From: Sediminibacterium sp.
Lineage (GTDB): Bacteria; Bacteroidota; Bacteroidia; Chitinophagales; Chitinophagaceae
Reading direction: 5' to 3'
Length of the DNA: 64,000 nucleotides
Assembly (NCBI GenBank): GCA_016786865.1
Contig: JAEUVE010000021.1
Coordinates: forward strand, 1 to 64,000
Below, one piece after another: positions 26,119 through 35,637 of this stretch. Under the pieces are notes generated by a model. That model searched no databases, had not been told where the DNA came from, and saw only the letters and a program-made list of their open reading frames with translations. Both the position numbers and the translations under genes were made by a program. The stretch's first letter is position 1; every line of letters starts with the position of its first letter.

Positions 26119-28878
26119 ATGGACTATCAATTCAGATCAATTGAACAAAAATGGCAGGAGCACTGGAAAACAACGAATGCCTATCGCGTAAGCAACAACA
26201 GCAACAAGCCTAAATTTTATGTGCTGGATATGTTCCCTTATCCCAGTGGGGCAGGGTTGCATGTAGGGCATCCCCTGGGTTATATTGCTTCTGATATTTT
26301 CAGCCGCTTTAAAAGACTCAAAGGATTCAATGTATTGCATCCAATGGGATACGATGCGTTCGGGTTACCTGCCGAACAGTATGCAATTGAGCATGGAGTT
26401 CATCCGGCTGTAAGTACGGTGCAGAATATTGATAATTTTAGGAAACAGCTCGACAATATTGGCTTTTGCTTCGACTGGGAACGCGAAGTACGGACCTGTG
26501 AACCGGGGTATTATAAATGGACACAATGGATTTTCCTGCAACTGTTTGGTGCCTTCTTTAACCGGCATACTCAAAAAGCAGCGCCTATTGAAGTACTGAT
26601 TCAAAGTTTTGAAAAGGAAGGAAATGCGGTGCATGCCTGTCCGGGCAATGATAAAGTACAATTTACTGCCGAAGCCTGGAAGCAATTTTCCGAAAGAGAG
26701 CAGCAGGATATTTTAATGAATTACCGTCTGGCATTTTGTGGCCACGGAGAAGTGAACTGGTGTGAGGCATTGGGAACCGTATTGGCCAACGATGAAGTAG
26801 TGAATGGGGTAAGTGAACGTGGCGGCCATCCAGTGGTAAAGAAAAAACTTCGCCAATGGTATCTCCGGATTACGGAATATGCAGATCGGCTGATTAGCGG
26901 ACTGGATCAGATTGAGTTCAGTGAAGCCATGCGCGAAATGCAAACCAACTGGATCGGAAAGAGCTATGGAGCAGAAATTGATTTTGCCATTCAGGGGTAT
27001 CCAGACCGGAAACTCACGGTATATACGACCAGACCCGATACCATTTTCGGGGTAGATTTTATGGTGGTGGCGCCTGAGCATGAACTGATAGCACAAATCA
27101 CTTCCGCGGAACAGCAAGCCGCAGTGGCAGAGTACATTGCATATGTAAACAGCAGAAGTGACCGGGAGCGTCAGGCGGAGAAAAAAATCACCGGCTGTTT
27201 CACCGGTGCCTATGCACTGAATCCTTTCAATGGAAAACAGATTCCAATCTGGATTTCAGAATATGTATTGGCTGGTTATGGTACCGGGGCCATCATGGCA
27301 GTGCCCTGTGGTGATGAGCGCGACTTTAAATTTGCCAGACATTTCAATATTCCCATCACCAATATCATCGGCGAGTATTTTGATGGCAACGAAGCCAATG
27401 CTACCAAAGATGTACCCCTGACCAACAGCGATTTTCTGAATGGGGTGATTATGCGTGACGCCATTGAAATGGTGATCAATCAGCTTTCGACCATGGGAAT
27501 TGGCAAAAAGAAAGTGAATTACAAAATGCGTGATGCGGCATTCAGCAGACAGCGCTACTGGGGGGAGCCGTTTCCGATTACCTGGAAGAACGGCATTGCG
27601 TACCCGCTTTCGGAAAATGAATTGCCTTTGCTCCTGCCAGAAGTGGATAGCTACAGTCCCGGACCGGAAGGAGAGGGGCCGCTCGCCAATATCCCCGACT
27701 GGACCAGCCGTAACCTGGAAACCAATACCATGCCTGGCTATGCAGGCAGCAGCTGGTATTTCCTGCGATACATGGATCCTCACAACAACGAAACGTTCTG
27801 CGACAGAAAAGTAAGCGACTACTGGAATCAGGTGGATCTCTATATCGGAGGAACGGAACATGCAGTGGGTCACCTGCTGTACAGCAGGATGTGGACCAAA
27901 GTACTCTACGATCTCGGGCATATTGGTTTTGATGAGCCATTTCGTAAACTGCTGAACCAGGGAATGATCCAGGGCAGCAGCCGTTTTGTATACCGCGATA
28001 AGCACAATACCAACCTGTTTATTTCGGCAGGTCTTCTGGATCAGTATGATACCCATCCGATTCATGTGGATGTTAATTTTGTAGATGGTTATGAACTGGA
28101 TATAGAAGCGTTTAAGCAATGGCGAAACGGTGAATATGCCCAGGCAGAATTTATACTGGAAAATGGCAAATACATCTGCGGTGCCGAGGTAGAAAAAATG
28201 TCGAAGTCCAAGTTCAATACAGTGAATCCGGATACCCTGGTAGAGAAATTCGGAGCCGATACCTTCCGCATGTACGAAATGTTCCTGGGTCCTGTTGAGC
28301 AAAGCAAACCCTGGGATACCAAGGGGATAGAGGGGGTACATCGTTTTCTCAAAAAACTCTGGCGCCTGTTTTACGATGAAGTAAAAGGACAACAGTGGAC
28401 ATTGGAAGAGCCAAGCGCTGCGGAACTGAAAATATTACACCGTACCATTAAAAAAATTGAAGACGATACCGAACGCTACAGCTTTAACACAGCGGTGAGC
28501 GGATTCATGATTTGTGTGAATGAGCTGAGCGATCTGAAATGCCATAAGAAAGTAATCCTGGAACAATTGCTGGTCCTGCTTACCCCTTATGCACCGCATA
28601 TCAGCGAAGAACTTTGGCATGCCATGGGCAATCCGGGATCCATATTGGATGCACCTTTCCCTGAATTCGATGCGGCTTGTGTTGCAGAGTCTTCCAAGGA
28701 ATATCCGGTAAGCATCAACGGTAAGGTAAGAACCAATATCAACCTGCCGCTCGATGCCACACAGGAATTTGTACAGGAAACCGTACTGGCCAATGAACTT
28801 GTACAGAAATGGATGGAAGGCAAACCAATGAAAAAACTCATTTTCGTAAAAGGAAAAATGATCAATGTCGTTATATAA
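26119..28878 (+). CDS. leuS: Leucine--tRNA ligase
   Basis: Charges tRNA-Leu; class I synthetase of 919 residues, somewhat longer than the E. coli enzyme (860). The HIGH-type motif is HVGH at residues 48-51 in YPSGAGLHVGHPLGY, and KMSKS is at 693-697 (KMSKSKFN). The CP1 editing domain spans roughly 270-460 with TTRPDTIFGVDFMVVAPEH and the GTGAIMAVPCGDERD loop. An insertion around residues 150-200 (FFNRHTQKAAPIEVLIQSFEKEG and following) accounts for the extra length. The C-terminal domain begins near VSINGKVRTNINL. The outer-membrane barrel gene overlaps its last 14 bases. Confidence 0.97.
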   Translation: MDYQFRSIEQKWQEHWKTTNAYRVSNNSNKPKFYVLDMFPYPSGAGLHVGHPLGYIASDIFSRFKRLKGFNVLHPMGYDAFGLPAEQYAIEHGVHPAVSTVQNIDNFRKQLDNIGFCFDWEREVRTCEPGYYKWTQWIFLQLFGAFFNRHTQKAAPIEVLIQSFEKEGNAVHACPGNDKVQFTAEAWKQFSEREQQDILMNYRLAFCGHGEVNWCEALGTVLANDEVVNGVSERGGHPVVKKKLRQWYLRITEYADRLISGLDQIEFSEAMREMQTNWIGKSYGAEIDFAIQGYPDRKLTVYTTRPDTIFGVDFMVVAPEHELIAQITSAEQQAAVAEYIAYVNSRSDRERQAEKKITGCFTGAYALNPFNGKQIPIWISEYVLAGYGTGAIMAVPCGDERDFKFARHFNIPITNIIGEYFDGNEANATKDVPLTNSDFLNGVIMRDAIEMVINQLSTMGIGKKKVNYKMRDAAFSRQRYWGEPFPITWKNGIAYPLSENELPLLLPEVDSYSPGPEGEGPLANIPDWTSRNLETNTMPGYAGSSWYFLRYMDPHNNETFCDRKVSDYWNQVDLYIGGTEHAVGHLLYSRMWTKVLYDLGHIGFDEPFRKLLNQGMIQGSSRFVYRDKHNTNLFISAGLLDQYDTHPIHVDVNFVDGYELDIEAFKQWRNGEYAQAEFILENGKYICGAEVEKMSKSKFNTVNPDTLVEKFGADTFRMYEMFLGPVEQSKPWDTKGIEGVHRFLKKLWRLFYDEVKGQQWTLEEPSAAELKILHRTIKKIEDDTERYSFNTAVSGFMICVNELSDLKCHKKVILEQLLVLLTPYAPHISEELWHAMGNPGSILDAPFPEFDAACVAESSKEYPVSINGKVRTNINLPLDATQEFVQETVLANELVQKWMEGKPMKKLIFVKGKMINVVI

Positions 28879-30007
28879 ATCTGCCCTTGTTGTTGCGCTG
28901 GGATTGTCGTTGACAACCTATGCCGGAGACAGTATTCCCCGTCCGCCAAGGATGGTACTCCGCAATTTTATTAATCCGGATTCGCTTCCGTTGATGAACC
29001 TGAAGATTGTTCCGATTCCGATCCTGACTTCTTCTCCCGAAACCGGAGTGCGTTTTGGCGGAGCGCTGGAATATTTTTTCAACGCCAAAGAGAAACACGA
29101 TCAGTCTGAGGCACGCGGCTCCTACATGCACGGACAGCTTACATACAGTACCAAGGGACAGTTTGAAATAAAGGGTTCCTGGCAGGTGTTTACCAAGGGG
29201 GAACGATATGTATTCAGGGGATCAGCGGGCTATACAACCTTCTCCGACCGGTTTTGGGGACTGGGTAACCAAACCATTTCCGAAAACGATTACTATGCGC
29301 AGGACTACAGCCGGATTTTTCTGGAAAGCAGAACCTACCGTCTGCTGCGCAATCAGTGGTATGTTGGCCTGAAGTTGGATTACAGCGATGTATACAATGT
29401 GAACCTGAGTAAACCACTGGATCCGGTAAGTGCAGCTGTTCCTGGCATTATGGGCAGCAAATCGCTTGGTATGGGACCGGCAGTTTTATACGAAGGCCGG
29501 GATTATCCGTTCAGTGCCCGCAAGGGAAGTTTTGCAGAAGTTTATTTTACACACAGTTTTCCGGTGAGTGGAGACCAGTATCGTTTTGATACCTGGTTTT
29601 TGGATTTACGTAAGTACTATCCGTTGGGCAAGGAGAATACCCTGGCTTTTCAACTAGCTTCCCAAAACAGTACAGGAAATATACCTCTTCGAGAAATGCC
29701 CCGGATGGGCGGCGCTTTACTGATGCGGGGCTATTTTACCGGCCGCTACCGCGACCAGTCTTACACCGCTGCACAGGCAGAGTTCCGGTATCACATCTGG
29801 AGATGGCTTTATGGTGCAGCGTTTGCTTCTGCCGGAGTGGTGGACCAGTCCATTGGGCATTACCAGTTAGATCAAACGCGTTATGCTGGCGGACTGGGCC
29901 TTCGTTTTCTGGTGAATAAAAAGAACCGGATGTTTGTTCGGGTGGACTACGCGCGTAACAGCACTTCAGGGGGGGCTTATTACCTGCGGCTGCACGAAGC
30001 CTTCTAA
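28865..30007 (+). CDS. BamA/TamA-family outer-membrane barrel protein without POTRA domains
   Basis: A 380-residue outer-membrane protein with a signal peptide (YKSALVVALGLSLTTYAGD) followed directly by a surface-antigen (D15/BamA) type barrel: VRFGGALEYFF, RGSYMHGQLTYSTKG, LKLDYSDVYNVN, YEGRDYPFSARKGSFAEVYFTH and MGGALLMRGYFTGRYRDQ, the last resembling the conserved RGF/RGY motif of the family. It is too short to contain POTRA repeats, so it is not BamA itself; such barrels are common and uncharacterised in Bacteroidota. Its start overlaps the leuS 3' end by 14 bases, suggesting coupled expression. Confidence 0.82.
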   Translation: MSLYKSALVVALGLSLTTYAGDSIPRPPRMVLRNFINPDSLPLMNLKIVPIPILTSSPETGVRFGGALEYFFNAKEKHDQSEARGSYMHGQLTYSTKGQFEIKGSWQVFTKGERYVFRGSAGYTTFSDRFWGLGNQTISENDYYAQDYSRIFLESRTYRLLRNQWYVGLKLDYSDVYNVNLSKPLDPVSAAVPGIMGSKSLGMGPAVLYEGRDYPFSARKGSFAEVYFTHSFPVSGDQYRFDTWFLDLRKYYPLGKENTLAFQLASQNSTGNIPLREMPRMGGALLMRGYFTGRYRDQSYTAAQAEFRYHIWRWLYGAAFASAGVVDQSIGHYQLDQTRYAGGLGLRFLVNKKNRMFVRVDYARNSTSGGAYYLRLHEAF

Positions 30008-30089
30008 GATTTCCATTGATGTAAATGATCTGCGCGGAAACCGGTTTGTGATCGGTTAATTGGTATATTCATGCTCCAAAATTTTGTGT

Positions 30090-32258
30090 ATGAATAAATT
30101 CCTCTTAGGTATTGCGATGCTGTCTGCAGTATCGGGTGTACAGGCGCAGACTAAAAAAATAGCTACTGCCGACCTGCTGACCAACAGGCTTCCGGCTCAT
30201 TTCAGGAATGAATTACCGGTGGTACTCAAATGGCTCGACGATGAAAAAGTGATCCTGAAGCAAAAGATTCATCCGGATTCTGCTGCAAAGAATTATGTAA
30301 TGGAGGTGAAGTCCGGAAAGCTGACCGAAGCAACTGCAGATCAGATGAAGGGCGCAGTTCCTCCTGCCAAATCGGTTTCGGTAAAAAACAACGATTTGTT
30401 TTATAAAAACGGTTCAGTAGAAAAGCAGATTACCTTCGACAAGGCGGTGGAAATGAACCCTACTTTTTCTCCGGACAGCGCGTACATTGCTTATACTAAA
30501 AACAATGATCTTTATACCTATAACCTCTTAACCCAAAAGGAAACCCGTTTAACCAGCGACGGCAGCAGTACTACGTTGAATGGTTATGCAAGCTGGGTGT
30601 ATTGGGAAGAAATATTCGGTCGCGCTACCCGCTTTCGCGCGTTCTGGTGGAACCCAAACAGCAAACAGCTGGCTTATATGCACTTTGATGAGAGCATGGT
30701 TCCTATGTTCCCCATTTACAACAGCGATGGCCAGCATGGATTTGTAGAAGAAACCCGTTACCCTAAATCCGGCGACCGGAATCCTGAAGTAAAACTGGGA
30801 TTTGTTTCTCCGGATGGCGGCAATACGGTCTGGTCCGATTTCAACGAAAAGGACGATCAGTATTTTGGCTGGCCTGTGTGGCGCAACGACGGCAGTACTT
30901 TACTGGTACAGTGGATCAACCGCGGACAGGATCATCTGAAAATATTTGATGTGAATCCGGCAACCGGCGCTAAAAAAATCATGTACGAAGAACAGCAGAA
31001 AACCTGGGTAGACCTGGAAGACAAGGCCGGCGGAAGGTTTACTTTCCTGCAAACCAGACCTGCGTTTATTTTGGAAAGTGATAAGACCGGATGGAATCAT
31101 CTGTACCTGCACAACAACGATGGCACCCTGATCAATCCCATCACCTCCGGTAATTTCACTGTGTTGAGCACGCTGCTAATCGACGAAAAAAACAGCGTGG
31201 TGTATTTTACTGCAAGGGGAAAAGAAAATACTGCGCGTATAGATCTTTACAGTGTTAAGCTTAATGGTACGGATATGAAACGCCTCAGCTTTGGTGAATT
31301 CAATCATAATTCTGTAAGCCTATCACCCAATGGAAAGTATTTTATTACAACCTACAGCAATACCGGCACCCCGGCAAAAATGAGTTTACTCGACACCAGG
31401 GGAAAACTGATCCGTCAATTGGGCGATGCCAAAGGCACAGATATGGATCAGTACGCGCTGGCCAAAACAGAATTGATCCGCATCAAAAGTGAAGATGGAT
31501 TGTTCGAACTGCCTGCAGTAGTAACCTGGCCGGCGAATATGGATCCGAATAAAAAATATCCGATGCTGGTGAGCATCTATGGCGGACCTAATGCAGGAAC
31601 CGTATGGGATGGATGGGCCTGGAATGCCAACAGACAGTTTTATGCAGAAGAAGGACTGATTCAGGTTGCATTTGATCACAGGGCCAGCGGACATTTTGGA
31701 AAAGAAGGTGTTAATTATATGCACCGCAACCTGGGTTACTGGGAAATGAAAGATTACATGACCATGGCCAAATGGTTTATCGAAAAAGGATATGCAGATC
31801 CTGCCAGAATTGCAATTACCGGATTCAGCTATGGAGGATACATGAGTGCCTATGCCTTAACTTACGGATCTTCCGTATTTACACATGGTATGGCAGGAGG
31901 TTCTGTAGTAGACTGGCATTTATACGATAGTCATTACACAGAAAAATTCATGGATACCCCTGCAGAAAATCCGGAAGGATATAAAACCAGCAGTGTGCTG
32001 AGCTATGTAGACAAATACAAAGGCATGTTGCAGATTGTACACGGTACCATGGACGACAATGTGCATATGCAGAATAGTATTCAGCTGATCGGTGCATTGC
32101 AGGATAAAGGAAAGGATTTTGAGTTCATGCTTTATCCGGGCGGAAGACATGGATGGAGAAACCTGCGTGAGCGCAGCAATCACTTTGAAAATTTAAAAAC
32201 CAAATTTATTTACAAATACCTGTTGGGAAAAGAAGCTCCCAAAGGTATTTTGAGGTAA
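30090..32258 (+). CDS. S9 family peptidase (dipeptidyl peptidase IV type)
   Basis: A 722-residue exported serine peptidase. The signal peptide is NKFLLGIAMLSAVSGVQAQ. Residues up to about 470 form the beta-propeller (DPP IV N-terminal) domain, with a WVYWEEIFGR motif carrying the Glu residues that bind the substrate amino terminus. The alpha/beta hydrolase domain has Ser580 in GFSYGGYMS, Asp655/656 in HGTMDDNVH and His687 in GGRHGW. The family removes dipeptides, often X-Pro, from peptide N-termini. The ATG at 30090 was chosen because upstream codons lead only to a TTG. A terminator follows that also serves the convergent S41 gene. Confidence 0.93.
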   Translation: MNKFLLGIAMLSAVSGVQAQTKKIATADLLTNRLPAHFRNELPVVLKWLDDEKVILKQKIHPDSAAKNYVMEVKSGKLTEATADQMKGAVPPAKSVSVKNNDLFYKNGSVEKQITFDKAVEMNPTFSPDSAYIAYTKNNDLYTYNLLTQKETRLTSDGSSTTLNGYASWVYWEEIFGRATRFRAFWWNPNSKQLAYMHFDESMVPMFPIYNSDGQHGFVEETRYPKSGDRNPEVKLGFVSPDGGNTVWSDFNEKDDQYFGWPVWRNDGSTLLVQWINRGQDHLKIFDVNPATGAKKIMYEEQQKTWVDLEDKAGGRFTFLQTRPAFILESDKTGWNHLYLHNNDGTLINPITSGNFTVLSTLLIDEKNSVVYFTARGKENTARIDLYSVKLNGTDMKRLSFGEFNHNSVSLSPNGKYFITTYSNTGTPAKMSLLDTRGKLIRQLGDAKGTDMDQYALAKTELIRIKSEDGLFELPAVVTWPANMDPNKKYPMLVSIYGGPNAGTVWDGWAWNANRQFYAEEGLIQVAFDHRASGHFGKEGVNYMHRNLGYWEMKDYMTMAKWFIEKGYADPARIAITGFSYGGYMSAYALTYGSSVFTHGMAGGSVVDWHLYDSHYTEKFMDTPAENPEGYKTSSVLSYVDKYKGMLQIVHGTMDDNVHMQNSIQLIGALQDKGKDFEFMLYPGGRHGWRNLRERSNHFENLKTKFIYKYLLGKEAPKGILR

Positions 32259-32297
32259 GCGTAGCAGAGAAAAGAATTTCTGCAGAATCTCCTATAT

Positions 32298-32331
32298 AAA
32301 AAAACCGGTCATCATCATGACCGGTTTTTTT
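32298..32331. terminator. Bidirectional terminator between S9 and S41 protease genes
   Basis: A perfect 15-bp stem (32298-32312 with 32317-32331) with loop CATC: seven As, ACCGGTCAT-type core and seven Ts. Symmetric, so it can stop transcripts arriving from both convergent genes. Confidence 0.93.
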
Positions 32332-32373
32332 ATTGAATTGATTGGAAAAGCTGCTGTGGGTGTATTCCCCTGT

Positions 32374-35300
32374 TTATTTTTTAATTGTCTTCAGCATTTC
32401 TTTTACAGCTGCCTCCAGTTGGGTGTCTTTGCCATTAATCAGTGCCTCGTAAGGCAGCGTTACCTTAATATCTGGTTCTACCTGCAGGTTTTCTGTAGGC
32501 CGGTTCTCTTTGCCAATGGTCGCAATCATCGGAATACCGAAAACAATGCTCGGGTCAATCTGACCTTCCCACCATACAGCAGTACCAGTGCCTGGAACAG
32601 GCATGCCTACCAGTTTGCCGATGCCATTTTGCTTATAGATATAAGGAAAGATAAAAGCATCGCTGTAATTGCTTTCGCTCATCAGTACAATACTTGGCTT
32701 CTGCCATCTGTTTACGGGTTCTCCTTCGGATACCCGGTTGCCCTGTGGTGCAAAGTCGAGGTAACGCTTACCGCTGAGGAAGGTATTGAGGTCGTCGTGT
32801 AACCATCCACCACCATTGAAACGGGTGTCTACAATCAGTGCTTCCTTCTTCAGGTTCTTGCCCATTACTTCATCCAGTACAGTTCTGAAGCTTCCATCGT
32901 CCATGGAACGAACATGCACATAACCTACTTTTCCGCCACTGAGTTCATCGGTGAGTTTTCTCATTTTATTCACCCAGCGTTTGTACATCAGGTTCGATTC
33001 TGCTCCAATAGAAATTGGTTTAACGGTTTCCTCCAGGCGTGTACCTGCCGCAGGGTCAAAAAGACTCAGCAATACATTTTTGCCGGTTTTTCTGTTGAGC
33101 AGGCTGGCCCAGTCTATATCGCTGCCAATGGTCTCCCCGTCTATTTTTTCGATGATCTGGCCTGCTTTTACGTTGCTGCCTGCTTTATCGAAAGGTCCTC
33201 CGGCAATTACTTCTGTAATTTTCAAGCCGTTTCCGCCGAAGGTTTCATCGTACAGCAGCCCCAATGCAGCTGTAACGTCGCCACCCTGAACATTGGGGTT
33301 GTATCTGCCACCGGTATGGGAAGCATTCAGCTCTCCCAGTAATTCACTCAGTAATTCCTGGAAATCATAATTGTTGTTGATGTGCGGCAGGAAGCGGGCA
33401 TAATTGTTTTTATACATTTCCCAATCGATGCCATGGATAGCAGGGTCATAGAATTTTTTCTTTACCTGTCTCCATGCATGTTCAAATATATAAGCTCTTT
33501 CTGCAGGAGCATTCAATACCATTTCGCCGCTGATGCCTACCGGTGTTATTTTGCCACTTTCTGCATCTACTTTAATAAGGCTTCCGTTGTTCACCAGTAA
33601 CAGGAACTTGCCATCCTTGCTTGGCTCAATTCCACTCGGAGAACCACTCAGTTTGGCCAGTATTTTGGTTTCCCTCGAACGGGGCTCTGTTACCCACAAA
33701 TCATATCCTTTTTCGAAGGAAGTCAGGTAATATACTTTGCTCATATCGCTGTTGATATAGTAATCAGCGATGGAAGAGCTGTTGATGGTAAGTCGGATCA
33801 CACGGTCTTCAAATCCTTTCAGTTCGGGTACAAAATTGGCTTTGGCAAGTGAATCTTTTTTACCCTTGGTGGTATCTGCTTTTTTCTCCTTTTCTTCTTT
33901 TTCTTTCAGCAATGCAAAATCTTCCTTGTTCAGGCGCATGCGATCATACAAATCTTTGTCGAGGAATCCTGCATAAATGTCGAGCTCCACATCTCCCTGT
34001 AATGCAATGGATTTTCTTCCTTCACGCGGGTTTACCCAGGTAATGGCTTTTCCATCTGCTCCCCATTTGATGTTGAACTGACCAAATCCCGATTCAATGG
34101 GTTTCTGTAAACCACCTGTTCCATCTGCTTTGATCATGGCCAGGTTGCCATATTGCCAGGTTCCTTCCTGGTCAATGGAAATCAGCCATTTGCTGTCGGG
34201 GCTCCACTGGTAATCCCAGTCGCCGTCTGCATAGCTGTAGTTTCTTCCTTCCGGCAAAAGGGTCTTTGTTTTTTTATCGGCCGGCGTAAATACTTTCAGC
34301 ATGTTGCGTTCTGCAATGTAAGCTACCTGTTTTCCATCGGGCGAGTACTTGGCATTAAACTCCTCTTCGGGAGTAGCAATCAATACTTCTTCTTTTAAAA
34401 CGGTGGAGGCGAAGAAATAGGGCTCTTCCTTTCTCACAATACTGGTTTGGTAAATATCCCAGTTGTTGTTGCGCTCAGCTGAATAAATTATTTTTTTGCT
34501 GTCGGGGCTCCAGCTGATCATGCGCTCCTGTTGTGGTGTGTTGGTGATTCTTTTGGTAATGCCACCATCCACGCTGGTAACAAATACCTCTCCTCGAAAT
34601 ACGAATGCAATTTCTTTTCCGTTGGGGGCCAGGGCAAATTCTGTTGCGCCGCTGTTGATGGGAATAATCTTCTCCGCGTTGTTGCGGGCATCTGCATAAA
34701 TGCCGATGTTGACTTTCCTGGCTTCACCTCCTTCCTTCAAAGTATAAATTTCTCCGTTCCAGCTAAAGCACAATTCGTTTTTCTGGCTAATCGAGAGATG
34801 TCTTACCGGATGGTGTTTAAAGCTGGTTAACTGGGTCATTTTTCCATCAGCAGTTTGCTTATACAGATTCTGGTCGCCATTTTTTTCGCTCAGATAAAAT
34901 ACGGTCTGATCATCGTTGGCAAAAACCGGCTCCCGGTCTTCTCCTTCAAATCCGGATATTTTTTTATAACTACCGGCTTTTACATCCATGATCCAGATAT
35001 CCCGGGTTACCGAAGACTTGTGGTGCTTTCTCAACGCATCTTCAAATCCTTTCCGGTCCTGGTATACAATCTGTGTTCCCTTGCTGTTGTATCGTGCATA
35101 TTCAACCCCTGTTTCTGTCATCAGCAATGGTTTGCCGCCTTTTACGGAAACGGTGTAGAGATTCATGAATAAGCGCGGGCTGTAAAACCGTACATTGTTT
35201 TTACTGATCTGCCTGCCACTGCCAAATATGACCTGTTGGTTGTCGGGAGAAAAATCGTACGGATAGTCTGCTGCACTGTGGTAGGTGAGCCTGGTTGGTG

Positions 35301-35595
35301 TTCCACCGGTTGCAGGAATGGTAAACACATCAAAGTTGCCATACCGGTCAGAAGCAAAAGCAATGGTTTTTCCATCGTGACTCCATACCGGATAATAGTC
35401 CTGTGCTTCGTGCATGGTCAGCGGAACAGCGGTACCTCCCGAGGCAGGTACCGTATACAGGTCTCCTTTATAACTAAATACAATGGTTTGTCCGTCCGGG
35501 GAAATTGCCGGATACCGCATCCAAAGCGGCGTGCTTTGCGCAGAGGACACTAAGCTGCAACTGAGCATTACAATTGTGAATAGAATTCTGTTCAT
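32374..35595 (-). CDS. Tricorn-like S41 family peptidase with beta-propeller repeats
   Basis: A 1073-residue exported protease. The signal peptide is NRILFTIVMLSCSLVSSAQ. Propeller-type PD40/TolB repeats fill about residues 25-600 (for example ISPDGQTIVFSYKGDLYTVP, WSPDSKKIIYSAERN and YSPDGKQVAYIAER). A Lys/Glu-rich linker near 560-590, a helical core domain, a PDZ domain near 760-830 (GLKITEVIAGGPFDKAGSNVKAGQIIEKIDG) and an S41 peptidase domain follow, with the nucleophile region in MSESNYSDAFIFPY. The layout is that of the archaeal Tricorn protease but exported. It would degrade peptides in the periplasm. It converges on the S9 peptidase gene. Confidence 0.92.
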   Translation of the reverse strand: MNRILFTIVMLSCSLVSSAQSTPLWMRYPAISPDGQTIVFSYKGDLYTVPASGGTAVPLTMHEAQDYYPVWSHDGKTIAFASDRYGNFDVFTIPATGGTPTRLTYHSAADYPYDFSPDNQQVIFGSGRQISKNNVRFYSPRLFMNLYTVSVKGGKPLLMTETGVEYARYNSKGTQIVYQDRKGFEDALRKHHKSSVTRDIWIMDVKAGSYKKISGFEGEDREPVFANDDQTVFYLSEKNGDQNLYKQTADGKMTQLTSFKHHPVRHLSISQKNELCFSWNGEIYTLKEGGEARKVNIGIYADARNNAEKIIPINSGATEFALAPNGKEIAFVFRGEVFVTSVDGGITKRITNTPQQERMISWSPDSKKIIYSAERNNNWDIYQTSIVRKEEPYFFASTVLKEEVLIATPEEEFNAKYSPDGKQVAYIAERNMLKVFTPADKKTKTLLPEGRNYSYADGDWDYQWSPDSKWLISIDQEGTWQYGNLAMIKADGTGGLQKPIESGFGQFNIKWGADGKAITWVNPREGRKSIALQGDVELDIYAGFLDKDLYDRMRLNKEDFALLKEKEEKEKKADTTKGKKDSLAKANFVPELKGFEDRVIRLTINSSSIADYYINSDMSKVYYLTSFEKGYDLWVTEPRSRETKILAKLSGSPSGIEPSKDGKFLLLVNNGSLIKVDAESGKITPVGISGEMVLNAPAERAYIFEHAWRQVKKKFYDPAIHGIDWEMYKNNYARFLPHINNNYDFQELLSELLGELNASHTGGRYNPNVQGGDVTAALGLLYDETFGGNGLKITEVIAGGPFDKAGSNVKAGQIIEKIDGETIGSDIDWASLLNRKTGKNVLLSLFDPAAGTRLEETVKPISIGAESNLMYKRWVNKMRKLTDELSGGKVGYVHVRSMDDGSFRTVLDEVMGKNLKKEALIVDTRFNGGGWLHDDLNTFLSGKRYLDFAPQGNRVSEGEPVNRWQKPSIVLMSESNYSDAFIFPYIYKQNGIGKLVGMPVPGTGTAVWWEGQIDPSIVFGIPMIATIGKENRPTENLQVEPDIKVTLPYEALINGKDTQLEAAVKEMLKTIKK

Positions 35596-35600
35596 ATAGT

Positions 35601-35608
35601 TAATTTTG
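35601..35608 (+). promoter_or_regulatory. -7 promoter box TAATTTTG for the M23 peptidase gene
   Basis: TAnnTTTG match in the gap between divergent genes, ending 29 bases before the ATG at 35638. No -33 element at ideal spacing. Confidence 0.35.
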
Positions 35609-35637
35609 TATCACCTTAAAGATAGAACGCCTGCCCG

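Noticed and set aside
25992..26119. T-box-like leader before leuS
   Set aside because: No specifier stem, conserved T-box sequence or terminator/antiterminator pair was seen, and T-boxes are not expected in Bacteroidota.
27256..28392. 378-codon frame antisense to leuS
   Set aside because: It lies fully inside leuS, which has complete synthetase motifs, and its translation resembles no protein family.
32317..32802. 161-codon frame on the + strand after the S9 peptidase terminator
   Set aside because: It is antisense to the S41 protease 3' end, begins inside the terminator and has no coding signature of its own.
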